NCBI RefSeq assembly: GCF_013166575.1
Contig: NZ_JABKKE010000003.1
Location: 124,001 to 188,000 of the forward strand
Source of the DNA: Xylanibacter rodentium
GTDB lineage: Bacteria; Bacteroidota; Bacteroidia; Bacteroidales; Bacteroidaceae
Reading direction: 5' to 3'
Length of the DNA: 64,000 nt
The position numbers and the translations under genes were made by a program. Below, in pieces: positions 8,376 through 17,551 of the stretch. The notes under the pieces are model-generated. The model had not been told where the DNA came from. It made no database searches and saw nothing but the letters and a program-made list of their open reading frames with translations. The stretch's first letter is position 1; each line of letters starts with the position of its first letter.

Positions 8376-9569
8376 ATGCTTAGCTTAGATAATTTCTACA
8401 AGGCACGTTACGTTCTGAACAAGACGATACGTAAGACGGAGCTTGTAAAAGCCCCGAAAATCAATCCGGAGTGCGAGGTTTATCTAAAACTGGAGAACCT
8501 TCAGGAGACGGGATCGTTCAAGATTCGTGGAGCCTGCTACAAGATATCACAACTCACGGACAAGGAGAAAACCAATGGCGTGATAGCCTGCTCGGCAGGC
8601 AACCATGCACAGGGTGTGGCCCTCGGAGCCACAGCCCACGGCATCAAGTCGCTCATCTGTCTGCCCGAAGGCGCACCGATGAGCAAGGTGGAGGCAACAA
8701 AGAGCTACGGAGCCGACGTGTGTCTGGTGCCGGGAGTGTACGACGATGCCTATAAGAGGGCGTTGCAGTTGAAGGACGAGATGGGTTATACATTCATACA
8801 TCCGTTTGACGATGAGAACGTGATTGCGGGACAGGGCACCATCGGATTGGAAGTGCTTGAACAGTTACCCGACGTAGAGGCAATAGTGGTGCCGGTGGGC
8901 GGCGGCGGACTGGTGAGCGGTATCGCCTTTGCAGTGAAGTCGCTCAACCCGTCAATCAAAGTATATGGCATACAGGCTGCCGGTGCGGCCAGCATGGTGC
9001 ACAGCATGGAAGTGAAACACAAGGAGCCCCTCGCCTCGGTATCGACCGTGGCCGACGGCATTGCAGTAAAGGAACCGGGCAACCTCACCTACGAAATTTG
9101 CAACAAATATGTGGACGGTTTCGCTACCGTGACCGAGGATGAGATATGCGGTGCCATCCTCCATCTGCTCGAAAAGGAGAAGGTGGTGGCCGAGGGTGCC
9201 GGTGCGGCCGGTGTGGCTGCCGTGATGTACAACAAGATTCCGGTGAAAGGCAAGAAGACGCTGTGCATAGTGAGCGGCGGAAACATTGACGTGACCATAC
9301 TGAACCGAGTTATCAACCGCGGATTGACGAAGAGCGGACGCTACTGTGCCATCAACATCGAACTGGACGACCAGCCGGGCAATCTGGTCGAGGTGGCTTC
9401 GGTGATAGCACGCTGCGGCGGAAACATAACGAGCGTGCACCACAATCGCCAGGGCGACAGCCAGAAAATAAACGCCTGCATACTGAAAATTGTGTGCGAG
9501 ACACGCGACGAGAAACATGTGGCCGAGATAAACCGCGCACTGAAAGAGAGCGGATTTAAGGTAGTATAG
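8376..9569 (+). CDS. ilvA: Threonine ammonia-lyase (threonine deaminase)
   Basis: A 397-residue PLP enzyme that converts threonine to 2-oxobutanoate and ammonia, the first step to isoleucine. ATG 8376 is chosen because the in-frame TTG at 8349 lies inside the -7 box. The PLP lysine is in TGSFKIRGA (K49), and the glycine-rich phosphate loop VPVGGGGLVSG is near 171-181. An ACT-like domain fills about 325-397 (IELDDQPGNLVEVASVIA), the usual site of allosteric control. One ACT domain and about 400 residues fit the short form rather than the two-ACT biosynthetic E. coli form. ridA follows about 280 bp downstream. Confidence 0.93.
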   Translation: MLSLDNFYKARYVLNKTIRKTELVKAPKINPECEVYLKLENLQETGSFKIRGACYKISQLTDKEKTNGVIACSAGNHAQGVALGATAHGIKSLICLPEGAPMSKVEATKSYGADVCLVPGVYDDAYKRALQLKDEMGYTFIHPFDDENVIAGQGTIGLEVLEQLPDVEAIVVPVGGGGLVSGIAFAVKSLNPSIKVYGIQAAGAASMVHSMEVKHKEPLASVSTVADGIAVKEPGNLTYEICNKYVDGFATVTEDEICGAILHLLEKEKVVAEGAGAAGVAAVMYNKIPVKGKKTLCIVSGGNIDVTILNRVINRGLTKSGRYCAINIELDDQPGNLVEVASVIARCGGNITSVHHNRQGDSQKINACILKIVCETRDEKHVAEINRALKESGFKVV

Positions 9570-9575
9570 AATTTT

Positions 9576-9808
9576 AGGAGTTAAAGGAGTTAAAGGGAGT
9601 TATCGCTCCCTACGGTCGCTCAGGAGTTAAAGACATTACCTCCTGTTGCAGACTGACCAATGTGACAATAACAGAGACATCAATCTATAAAGACAAACAG
9701 TTGCAAACAAAGACAAACAGCAGTGTTTAAAACCAACTAATATTGATAATGTCTTTAACTCCTGAGCGACCGCAGGGAGCGATAACTCCCGTTAACTCCT
9801 CTAACTCC
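9576..9808. repeat. Long inverted repeat between ilvA and ridA
   Basis: Two arms of about 60 bp (9576-9638 and 9747-9808) share GGAGTTA...CGCTCCCT and GGTCGCTCAGGAGTTAAAGA in opposite orientation around a loop of about 108 nt. The arm sequence resembles fragments at 8160-8205 and 17575-17615, so it is a dispersed family. The ridA start lies just after it. Confidence 0.8.
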
Positions 9809-9851
9809 CCAAAAGCCCCCAAAAAAACATCATTAAAAAACAAATACAATT

Positions 9852-10226
9852 ATGAAAGCATTACACACAGACAAAGCTCCAGCAGCCATCGGCCCGTACA
9901 GTCAGGCCATTGAAGTGAACGGTATGGTATTCGCATCAGGCCAGATTCCACTCGACCCCGCAACCGGCAATGTTGTGGAAGGCGGCATCAAGGAGCAGAC
10001 ACGCCAGGCACTCACCAATGCCAAGGCCATAATGGAAGGCGCCGGCCTCACTCTGGCCAACGTGGTCAAGACAACGGTGTTCATGGCCGACATGAATGAC
10101 TTTGCAGCCATGAACGAAGTTTACGCCACATTCTTCAGCGAGCCCTATCCTGCCCGCTCTGCAGTAGCCGTAAAGACATTGCCGAAAGGCGTGCTTGTGG
10201 AAGTGGAGTGTATCGCAGCGAAGTAA
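9852..10226 (+). CDS. ridA: RidA family 2-iminobutanoate/2-iminopropanoate deaminase
   Basis: A 124-residue trimeric Rid/YjgF/UK114 enzyme of standard length. Typical landmarks are the N-terminal APAAIGPYSQA, SGQIPLDP, and the C-terminal PARSAVAVKTLPKGVLVEVE block with the conserved substrate-binding arginine (about R102) and glutamate. It hydrolyses the reactive enamine/imine released by threonine and serine dehydratases. Its place directly after ilvA fits clearing of the IlvA intermediate. A 17-bp hairpin with a T-run follows (10342-10393). Confidence 0.96.
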   Translation: MKALHTDKAPAAIGPYSQAIEVNGMVFASGQIPLDPATGNVVEGGIKEQTRQALTNAKAIMEGAGLTLANVVKTTVFMADMNDFAAMNEVYATFFSEPYPARSAVAVKTLPKGVLVEVECIAAK

Positions 10227-10341
10227 GAAAGACTGTTGCACATAACCCTCAACATCAATTGCCACCGATAGTATAATGTGGCTCCGTAGACACATCAGAG
10301 CATGTCATAATCAAGGATATTCCAATTGTGATAAAATAAAG

Positions 10342-10393
10342 AAAGACACGGATGTATGTAAATAGTAACTGTTCATACATCCGTGTCTTTTTT
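10342..10393. terminator. Bidirectional terminator between ridA and the AraC-type sensor
   Basis: A perfect 17-bp stem (AAAGACACGGATGTATG and its complement) with a 15-nt loop is followed by six Ts on the plus strand; the minus strand is also T-rich after the stem. It ends two convergent transcripts. Confidence 0.85.
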
Positions 10394-10429
10394 ACACTGT
10401 ATGCTCAATGAGACACACGTTACAAAGCC

Positions 10430-12520
10430 CTATATACAGGTGTTTTTGTCCGGCTGATACTCTGTGGGGCGGCATCCGTACTCTTTCTGAAAACATTTGG
10501 TGAAATAGCTCGGCGAACTGAATCCGGTGACTTCCGACACTTCGCCTACGGCCATTCCGCCACGCGCCAGCAGCTCGGCGGCCTTGCGCAGACGTATACT
10601 GCGGATAAACATCTGCGGCGACTTGTCGAGTATGGCCATCAGCTTCTTGTACAATCCGGTGCGCTCCATGCATAGGTCGCGGCTGAGCTGCTCCACCGTA
10701 TATCCGGTGTCTACAAGGTGCTGCTCGACGAGCGATGTGGCCCTATTGAGGAAATCCATCTCGGCAGCACTCATCTCGGGCTTGCCGTCGCTTTCCTCCT
10801 TGTCGGCAAGAATCACGCTCACAGGACTTTCCTGCCTGCTGCACATATCCATCAGATCACGTATGCGCATCAGCAGCATGTCCTCTTTGGCCTTACGGGC
10901 CATACGCTGTTTCACCCCACGCACATACAGCCACACCACCATTGCCGAAACCAGAATGAACAAAAGCACGTATAAGGCAATGGCCGCAGTCGAACGCCAC
11001 CACGGCACATCCACCGTAACGGCCAGCCGGCACACCTCGCCGTTCCACACACCGGCACGAGGTGAGGCCATAACCTCGATAAGATAACAGCCGGGCTGCA
11101 AACCGGTGAACGACAGATTGAGCAGTCCGCGACTGTCAATATGCGAACTGTCGGCATAGGCATCCTCGGTGCGCCACTCATCATAGAGCCCCACCACCCT
11201 GTAACGGTAATAAACACTGCGCGGACGAACATACTTCATAGCCGAGAATGTCAGCACTATGTCATTGTCGTCGTAGCCGAGGTGCAGACTGTCGATGTAA
11301 GGCACATCAATGTCGGCATAGCGACTGCCCGCACGCACGTATTGTCCGTGCAGCATCACCGAGGTGAGCAGGGGACGGAGCCGCACATCGGTCTCACCCG
11401 TATCAAATACTCCCGACAGCGGCGACATATACATAATCCCGCTGCCGTAGGTGCCAAGCCACACACCGCCCTCACGGTCCATACACACAGTGTTTATGCC
11501 GGTGGAAATGCGCGTGCCGTCGGGCAGACGCAGACTGCTGCGAACGGTCCTGGTCATAGTCTCGGTGTCGTATGTCATATATCCGGCCGGGGTGGTGATA
11601 TAGGCCGTTGAGCCTGAGAGGATTAGCGTATGTAAAGTGTAGTCACACTCGAAATGGATTTTCCAAGACCGCCTCGCCGGATTGAAAGTCTGGAATATGG
11701 AGCACCGCGAACCGGTACGAATCTGATGGAACAGTCCGTCGGCCGTGCGAACTATAAGCGATGTGCCCGTATACCTGTCGGCCATGTCGTCACCGTATGC
11801 CGCCGATGTATATAGCAAAGTACCGTTGTCGACACTATATGCCAAAACAAGACCTCGACCGGTAAACACAAACACCCTGCCGCCGCTTACGTCAAGGTCC
11901 TGAACCGTGCCGCATCCGGCCGGCAGAGCAAGCGTCACCCCCACATCGGCGCAGTGAATGTTGCCGGCAGTGACAGTCCATATGGCACCGTCGGAATCTA
12001 CGAATATATCATCTACATTATCAGCAGCAGCGCCGTCCACACTTTCGGTCATGTTCTTGTCTCCAGCTCCAGCCACCAGCGACACGCAATCGCTGACAAA
12101 TGTCAGCGTCTTCAGGTCGAGACAAGCCACACACCGCTTGTCCTTTATCCACATCCGCTGCCGTGCGTCGACATACAGATGGGTGTGACCGCGGTAGCCG
12201 CAGAGCGTATCCTTAACCGAGGCATCCACCGGAACACTGCGAAATCCGGTGCCGTCGTAGATATTAACATGACTCTCAGTCATCACCACCATACGCCCGT
12301 CACCGAGCTGCATTATCTGCAACACCTTATTTCCTCGAAGCCCCTGCTCGGCACCGAGCACATAGCAGGTTTTATCGACCACATCAGTCTCATGCCCTAC
12401 CTGTGACAACAGAGAACCGGGCAAGGCCGCAACCGCCACCCGACACGATGCAAACAGCCACAGCAACAACACAAATCGCATATACACGGTAAACAAACGT
12501 CTGCTGTACATCATAGTCAT
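10430..12520 (-). CDS. Kinase-less hybrid sensor: propeller, Y_Y_Y, AraC-type HTH
   Basis: A 696-residue regulator. The ATG at 12520 is chosen because it overlaps the mfd TGA as ATGA; longer in-frame starts would lie inside mfd. A signal anchor (about 7-27) is followed by degenerate propeller repeats (GGVWLGTYGSGI is the clearest), a Y_Y_Y domain at about 430-487, one membrane helix at about 507-532, and an AraC/XylS HTH at about 593-693 (VEQLSRDLCMERTGLYKKL and GFSSPSYFTKCFQKEYG). This is the outline of a Bacteroidetes hybrid two-component system with the histidine kinase and receiver missing. The ligand is unknown. Overlap with mfd implies cotranscription and translational coupling. Confidence 0.85.
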   Translation of the reverse strand: MTMMYSRRLFTVYMRFVLLLWLFASCRVAVAALPGSLLSQVGHETDVVDKTCYVLGAEQGLRGNKVLQIMQLGDGRMVVMTESHVNIYDGTGFRSVPVDASVKDTLCGYRGHTHLYVDARQRMWIKDKRCVACLDLKTLTFVSDCVSLVAGAGDKNMTESVDGAAADNVDDIFVDSDGAIWTVTAGNIHCADVGVTLALPAGCGTVQDLDVSGGRVFVFTGRGLVLAYSVDNGTLLYTSAAYGDDMADRYTGTSLIVRTADGLFHQIRTGSRCSIFQTFNPARRSWKIHFECDYTLHTLILSGSTAYITTPAGYMTYDTETMTRTVRSSLRLPDGTRISTGINTVCMDREGGVWLGTYGSGIMYMSPLSGVFDTGETDVRLRPLLTSVMLHGQYVRAGSRYADIDVPYIDSLHLGYDDNDIVLTFSAMKYVRPRSVYYRYRVVGLYDEWRTEDAYADSSHIDSRGLLNLSFTGLQPGCYLIEVMASPRAGVWNGEVCRLAVTVDVPWWRSTAAIALYVLLFILVSAMVVWLYVRGVKQRMARKAKEDMLLMRIRDLMDMCSRQESPVSVILADKEESDGKPEMSAAEMDFLNRATSLVEQHLVDTGYTVEQLSRDLCMERTGLYKKLMAILDKSPQMFIRSIRLRKAAELLARGGMAVGEVSEVTGFSSPSYFTKCFQKEYGCRPTEYQPDKNTCI

Positions 12521-15500
12521 CTTTCTTTTCCGCCCGATCCGATAATACTCCTCAGGACATCCACCCCCTCTCCGACTGTATTCACACATGTTATCACGAT
12601 AGAACGCTTACCATTCTGTTCGCGCAAATTGCAACGCCGCGGATTGGCCGCAATGTAGTCAAGAATACTTCCGAAAGCCTCACTACGGTAGTACGGACTC
12701 TTGGCGTTGCTCACGAAGAACATCGTCATGCGGCCCTGCTTGAGCATAATCTTCTCACATCCCAGACACTTGCCCATCCGGCGTAGCGGAACGACACGCA
12801 TAAGTTCTTCACCTACAGCTGGAATTTCGCCAAAACGGTCGCGCAGACGGTTACGGTACTGCTCCACCTCGTTGTCGTCCTCAAGATTGTCAAGCTCGCG
12901 ATAAAGCAACATACGCTCGCTGTCGTTGGGCACATAGCTTGGCGGGAAATACATCTCGATATCGCTCTCTAAGGCGCAGTCGTCCACAAAGTCGCTGCCG
13001 TCGGCCTCACCCGCAGCCACCTCGTCGGCATAGAGGTCGGCAAACTCCTCGTTTTTCAATTCGGCCACAGCCTGATTAAGAATCTTCTGATACGTCTCAT
13101 AACCTAAATCGGCAATGAATCCGCTCTGCTCGGCACCGAGAAGATTGCCCGCACCACGTATGTCAAGGTCCTGCATGGCTATGTTGATGCCGCTGCCCAG
13201 CTCCGAGAAATTCTCGAGAGCTTCCAGACGGCGGCGCGACTCCTGAGGCAGTGCCGACAACGGAGGAGCAAGAAGATAGCAAAACGCCTTACGGTTGCCG
13301 CGCCCCACACGCCCGCGCATTTGGTGCAAGTCGCTCAGTCCGAAATTGTTGGCACCGTTTATTATTATCGTATTTGCATTGGGAATGTCTATACCGCTCT
13401 CCACTATAGTGGTAGATACAAGCACATCATAGTCATGATTGGCAAAGTCTAAGACAATATGCTCCAGTTCCTCGGGTTTCATCTGCCCGTGACCTATGGC
13501 AATACGCACGTCAGGGACGTACTTGCGTATCATGTCGGCAATGCGCTGCAATTCGTTGATACGGTTGTTCACAAAATAGACCTGTCCGTTACGGCTCATT
13601 TCGAAATTGACCGCATCGGCTATTATCTCCGGCCCAAATGTATGTATCTCCGTCTGTATTGGATAGCGGTTGGGCGGTGGTGTCTGTATGGTACTAAGGT
13701 CACGGGCACCCACAAGCGAGAACTGCAACGTTCGCGGTATAGGCGTGGCCGACATTGTGAGCGTGTCCACATTGGTCTTCAGCTGACGCAGCTTCTCCTT
13801 GACGGCCACTCCGAATTTCTGCTCCTCATCAATAATGAGCAGACCGAGATCACGGAACTTCACCGACTTGCCTATCAGCTTGTGAGTGCCTATCAATATA
13901 TCAATCTTGCCGTCTTCAAGGTCTTTGAGCAACTCCTTCGTCTGCTTGGCTGATCGTGCCCGTGTAAGATAGTCAACCCTTACGGGAAAGTTTTTCAACC
14001 GGTTGCCAAACGTCTGATAGTGCTGATAGGCCAATACGGTAGTAGGCACGAGCACGGCCACCTGTTTCGAATCGCAGGCCGCCTTAAAGGCCGCACGCAC
14101 GGCCACCTCTGTCTTGCCGAATCCGACGTCGCCACAGACAAGGCGGTCCATCGGTCGTGCACGTTCCATGTCGGCCTTAACATCATTGGTAGCCTTAAGT
14201 TGGTCGGGGGTGTCCTCATATAGAAATCCCGCCTCCAATTCATGCTGCATGAAACTATCGGAACTAAAAGCGAAGCCACGTTCTTGTCTACGTTTAGCAT
14301 ATAGCTTGATAAGGTCGCGGGCGATATCCTTCAGTTTCTTCTTGGTACGCTCTTTCAGCCGCTCCCACTGCCCCGTACCGAGATGGCTCAGACGCGGTGC
14401 CTCACCGTTGTCATGCGCCTTATACTTTGACACCTTATACAATGAGTGTATCGACACATATATGGCATCACCTTTCTGATACGTTATCTTTATCATCTCC
14501 TGATATCCGCCGTCAGTCTGCGGCATGCGTACAAGTCCGCCAAAGCGGCCTATTCCATGGTCCACATGCACCACGTAGTCGCCCGGTTCAAACTGACGTA
14601 TCTCCTTCAGCGTGAGCGCCATTTTCCCGCTACGCGCACGGTCGGATTTCAGATTGTACTTATGGAAACGGTCGAATATCTGATGGTCCGTGAAAAAGCA
14701 AACGCGAAGATCATTATCGGCAAAACCTTCGTGCAGGGTGCGCTCTACAGGGGTGAAATCAATTGATTTCGGTGAAGAGTAATGAGTGCTGAGTGACGAG
14801 GGCTGAGTGCTGAGTTCAGAGTGATGAGTGATGAGTGACGAGGTATGATTACCATCAAGACTTGGCGCCTGTTCTTGAGGGTTATCATACCTCTGTACTC
14901 TGCACTCTGCACTCTGCACTGAGTTATCATACCTCTTCACTCCACACTCTGAACTCTGCACTGAGTTATCATACCTCTTCACTCCACACTCTGAACTCTG
15001 AACTTCTGAAGAAAGTATCTCCTTCAACCGCTCGTTCTGCTTCTTGCTGTCGGCAAGTATATACAGCCGGTAGCCGCGCAGCAGATAGTCTTCGAAAGTA
15101 GATGTGAGCAAATCGAAATTCTTATGAGACAGCGGTTGCGCCGTTATGTTAAAACGTATGGTAGCGTCGGGCTGCCGCAACGGTCGATGACCAATCTCAA
15201 TAATACGGAACGCCGCCACATCATCGGCAAAGCGCGCACCGCTAACCAGCTGCACCTCCTTGCGCATCTGCTGTATTATGGCACGCTGCTCCATCTCTGT
15301 GGCGCCCTCGGTACGCTCAACGATGGCCTGCTGCGAGAATCCCTCCTGATAGGTACGCTCCACGGCGTCGCGCACGTAGGTACTGTCTTTCATCACAATG
15401 AGCGTACCTTCAGGCAGAAATGACAACAGCGGAATACGGTCTTCGGTGATACCGGCCAGTTCCGGCACTATCCGCACCTCGTCGCGGCGATCGCGCGAGA

Positions 15501-16245
15501 GCTGCGTCTCCACCTCGAAGGTGCGTATCGAGTCGATATCGTCACCGAAGAAGTCGACGCGGTAGGGGTATTCGCAACTGTACGAATATACATCGAGTAT
15601 GCTGCCGCGCAGAGCAAACTGACCAGGCTCGTAAACATACTCCACCTCATGAAAACCGAATTCGCGCAACGTTCGCATCACTTCCATCACATCCACCGTT
15701 GTGTCCTTGGCCAACGACAACGTACGGCTGTCCAAACGCTTGCGCGACACAACAAGTTCGGCCACGGCTTCGGGAAAGGAAACGATATAAAGTGAAGAAC
15801 GATTAGTGATGAGTGATGAGGTATGATTACCATCAGGAACAACAGAAGCCACGTCTTGAGAGTAATCATACCTCTGTACTCCGCACTCTGAACTCTGAAC
15901 TGAATTAAGTGCCGCCAGCACTTCCGTGCGTAATATTTCGCTCGCAGGGTCGCGCTGTCCGTATTTTACGGCACGACGATATGACGACGGGAAAAACAAA
16001 ACACTCTCCTGCCCCATCACCTGCGTGAGGTCGTGGTAGAAATATCCGGCCTCATCGGCATCCTGGAGTATGAAGAGAACCGTATTGTTGGACTTCACGT
16101 CAAGACTGCCGAACACCATCGGGGCCGATGAAGCCAAAAGCCCATCAAGAAAAACCGTCTTTACCGAACTGTCTTCCAAAATCTTTGCCAATGCTCCCAC
16201 CTGTGGCAGCGTGGCATACATTGCCTGCAAATCCTGTATGGTCAT
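12517..16245 (-). CDS. mfd: Transcription-repair coupling factor Mfd with two in-frame repeat insertions
   Basis: A 1242-residue Mfd, which frees RNA polymerase stalled at DNA lesions and recruits UvrA. Domains in order are an N-terminal UvrB-like part, the CarD-like RNA-polymerase interaction domain (FEPGDYVVHVDHGIGRFGGL, about 548-570), a RecG-like motor with Walker A GDVGFGKT (about 704-711) and DEEQ (about 806), and a C-terminal TRCF domain. Two segments do not look like Mfd: about residues 115-151 and 414-491. They translate the palindromic repeat DNA (VQSSECGVKRYD, NHTSSLITHHS) and lie between well-conserved stretches, ending SSE before KSIDFTPVERT and ALNS before LYIVSFPEAV. Removing them leaves about 1127 residues. 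Both keep the frame. Confidence 0.95.
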   Translation of the reverse strand: MTIQDLQAMYATLPQVGALAKILEDSSVKTVFLDGLLASSAPMVFGSLDVKSNNTVLFILQDADEAGYFYHDLTQVMGQESVLFFPSSYRRAVKYGQRDPASEILRTEVLAALNSVQSSECGVQRYDYSQDVASVVPDGNHTSSLITNRSSLYIVSFPEAVAELVVSRKRLDSRTLSLAKDTTVDVMEVMRTLREFGFHEVEYVYEPGQFALRGSILDVYSYSCEYPYRVDFFGDDIDSIRTFEVETQLSRDRRDEVRIVPELAGITEDRIPLLSFLPEGTLIVMKDSTYVRDAVERTYQEGFSQQAIVERTEGATEMEQRAIIQQMRKEVQLVSGARFADDVAAFRIIEIGHRPLRQPDATIRFNITAQPLSHKNFDLLTSTFEDYLLRGYRLYILADSKKQNERLKEILSSEVQSSECGVKRYDNSVQSSECGVKRYDNSVQSAECRVQRYDNPQEQAPSLDGNHTSSLITHHSELSTQPSSLSTHYSSPKSIDFTPVERTLHEGFADNDLRVCFFTDHQIFDRFHKYNLKSDRARSGKMALTLKEIRQFEPGDYVVHVDHGIGRFGGLVRMPQTDGGYQEMIKITYQKGDAIYVSIHSLYKVSKYKAHDNGEAPRLSHLGTGQWERLKERTKKKLKDIARDLIKLYAKRRQERGFAFSSDSFMQHELEAGFLYEDTPDQLKATNDVKADMERARPMDRLVCGDVGFGKTEVAVRAAFKAACDSKQVAVLVPTTVLAYQHYQTFGNRLKNFPVRVDYLTRARSAKQTKELLKDLEDGKIDILIGTHKLIGKSVKFRDLGLLIIDEEQKFGVAVKEKLRQLKTNVDTLTMSATPIPRTLQFSLVGARDLSTIQTPPPNRYPIQTEIHTFGPEIIADAVNFEMSRNGQVYFVNNRINELQRIADMIRKYVPDVRIAIGHGQMKPEELEHIVLDFANHDYDVLVSTTIVESGIDIPNANTIIINGANNFGLSDLHQMRGRVGRGNRKAFCYLLAPPLSALPQESRRRLEALENFSELGSGINIAMQDLDIRGAGNLLGAEQSGFIADLGYETYQKILNQAVAELKNEEFADLYADEVAAGEADGSDFVDDCALESDIEMYFPPSYVPNDSERMLLYRELDNLEDDNEVEQYRNRLRDRFGEIPAVGEELMRVVPLRRMGKCLGCEKIMLKQGRMTMFFVSNAKSPYYRSEAFGSILDYIAANPRRCNLREQNGKRSIVITCVNTVGEGVDVLRSIIGSGGKER
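14770..15003. repeat. Family A palindromic repeats inserted in frame in mfd (large insert)
   Basis: About 234 bp (78 codons) of repeat DNA. On the plus strand the core hairpin is GAGGTATGATTAC at 14840-14852, a loop, and GGTTATCATACCTC, flanked by runs of GAGTGATGAGTG and ACTCTGCACTCTG. A block of about 42 bp (from TGAGTTATCATACCTCTTCA) is then present twice in tandem. It has the same core and arms as the intergenic copy at 6046-6142. Confidence 0.85.
15790..15900. repeat. Family A palindromic repeat inserted in frame in mfd (small insert)
   Basis: About 110 bp with the core GAGGTATGATTAC, a loop of about 31 nt, and GTAATCATACCTC, then arms with CTCTGAACTCTGAACTGA. It encodes about 37 residues between the Mfd segments ending ALNS and starting LYIVSFPEAV. 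Confidence 0.85.
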
Positions 16246-16293
16246 CGCTGAAAAATGCTGAAATCTGTAGAAGGAAACATTATGTTTCCAAAA

Positions 16294-16542
16294 TCAAAAT
16301 AACATGAATGAAAAAGCGACAGTCATCAATAGCATGAACACCAGCATACATCCGCCACCTGACAAAGGCTGCTTCAAACCGTATTTAATCCTGAGACTGT
16401 CTATATATTCCTTAGCCTCACGCAAACTGCATCCCGTGTCTTCCCTATACTCTTTAACAGCAGTCAAAGGTCCTTTCTCCTTGTATATTTGCAAGTATTT
16501 TTTGTCGTCCGCCGGTTTTCTTACGTTCATATTTCTCATCAT
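16294..16542 (-). CDS. Small membrane protein with an L7/L12-like helix motif
   Basis: An 82-residue protein from ATG 16542; the upstream in-frame extension looks non-coding. The N-terminal half is charged and contains AVKEYREDTGCSLREAKEYI, resembling the helical motif of the ribosomal protein L7/L12 C-terminal domain that recurs in short uncharacterised bacterial proteins. The C-terminus is one hydrophobic helix (about 65-82). It starts about 50 bp upstream of nothing recognisable and ends 48 bp before mfd. No function can be assigned. Confidence 0.55.
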   Translation of the reverse strand: MMRNMNVRKPADDKKYLQIYKEKGPLTAVKEYREDTGCSLREAKEYIDSLRIKYGLKQPLSGGGCMLVFMLLMTVAFSFMLF

Positions 16543-16770
16543 AATATTTTCTATTGGAAACTGAAAAAAGTATTCTTTAATATTCCATCCTGCAAAAATA
16601 ACCTTTTTATTCCACAAATAAGAATCTTCGATTGCATAAATCATAAACAGCTATTCAGCCGACGACCTATATAAGTTAAAAAAACAATATCATTCAACAC
16701 GCAATAGTTACTTAAAGCAAATAAATCGGAATTTCAATGGTTTTGTTTTGGCTATTAGAAGTGTTTGATG

Positions 16771-16778
16771 TATCTTTG
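16771..16778 (+). promoter_or_regulatory. Promoter -7 box for the GT2 synthase
   Basis: TATCTTTG with TTTG at 16747-16750 (20-bp spacer) gives a near-ideal Bacteroidetes promoter; the start codon is 28 bp downstream. Confidence 0.75.
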
Positions 16779-16806
16779 TGGTGTCATAAATTAATCAGAA
16801 ACAGAT

Positions 16807-17550
16807 ATGCACGAAAGCGACAGTATTGTAATAATCCCGACATACAACGAGAAAGAGAACATAGAGAAGATTATCCGTGCGGTATTCATGTTGGACAAGT
16901 GCTTCCATATCCTCGTGATTGACGACGGCTCCCCCGACGGCACTGCTGCCATTGTACACCGGCTGATAGCTACCGATATGTCCGACCGCCTGTTCATCAT
17001 CGAGCGTAAAGGTAAATTAGGACTGGGTACGGCATACATCACGGGGTTCCGTTGGGCACTGGAACATGGGTACGAGTATATATTTGAGATGGACGCCGAC
17101 TTCAGCCACGACCCCAAAGACCTGCCACGACTTTACGCGGCTTGTCATGACGAAGGTTATGACTTAGCCATCGGCTCCCGCTACGTATCGGGAGTCAACG
17201 TTGTAAACTGGCCCATAGGGCGCGTACTGATGAGCTATTTCGCATCAAAATATGTACGTATGGTGACGGGATTCAAAGTCAACGATACTACAGCGGGATT
17301 CAAATGTTACCGACGCCGCGTGTTGCAGACTATCGAACTCGACAAAATCAGGTTCAAGGGCTATGCTTTCCAGATAGAAATGAAATTTACGGCCTATAAG
17401 ATAGGATTCCGCATCAAGGAGGTGCCGGTAATCTTCGTCAACCGCCGCGAGGGTGTGTCGAAAATGAACGGAGGCATCTTCGGCGAAGCATTCTTCGGAG
17501 TGATGCGCCTTAGATGGGACGGATGGACAAGGAAATATCCGAAGATATAG
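16807..17550 (+). CDS. Polyprenol monophosphomannose synthase-type GT2 glycosyltransferase
   Basis: A 247-residue family-2 transferase resembling DPM1 and bacterial Ppm1 catalytic domains. The GT-A nucleotide-binding start is IIPTYNEKENI, with VIDDGSPDGT near 38-47. The metal-binding DAD is in EMDADFSHDP (about 95-104). The second half has SRYVSG and the late QIEMKF and NRREGVSKM blocks seen in this family. It would move mannose (or another hexose) from a GDP or UDP donor to polyprenyl phosphate on the cytoplasmic membrane. There are no C-terminal transmembrane helices, so it is the short soluble form. Confidence 0.88.
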   Translation: MHESDSIVIIPTYNEKENIEKIIRAVFMLDKCFHILVIDDGSPDGTAAIVHRLIATDMSDRLFIIERKGKLGLGTAYITGFRWALEHGYEYIFEMDADFSHDPKDLPRLYAACHDEGYDLAIGSRYVSGVNVVNWPIGRVLMSYFASKYVRMVTGFKVNDTTAGFKCYRRRVLQTIELDKIRFKGYAFQIEMKFTAYKIGFRIKEVPVIFVNRREGVSKMNGGIFGEAFFGVMRLRWDGWTRKYPKI

Positions 17551-17551
17551 A

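Noticed and set aside
12521..12589. Upstream extension of the AraC-type sensor start
   Set aside because: The 23 extra codons lie inside mfd; the ATGA overlap start gives a normal signal-anchor N-terminus.
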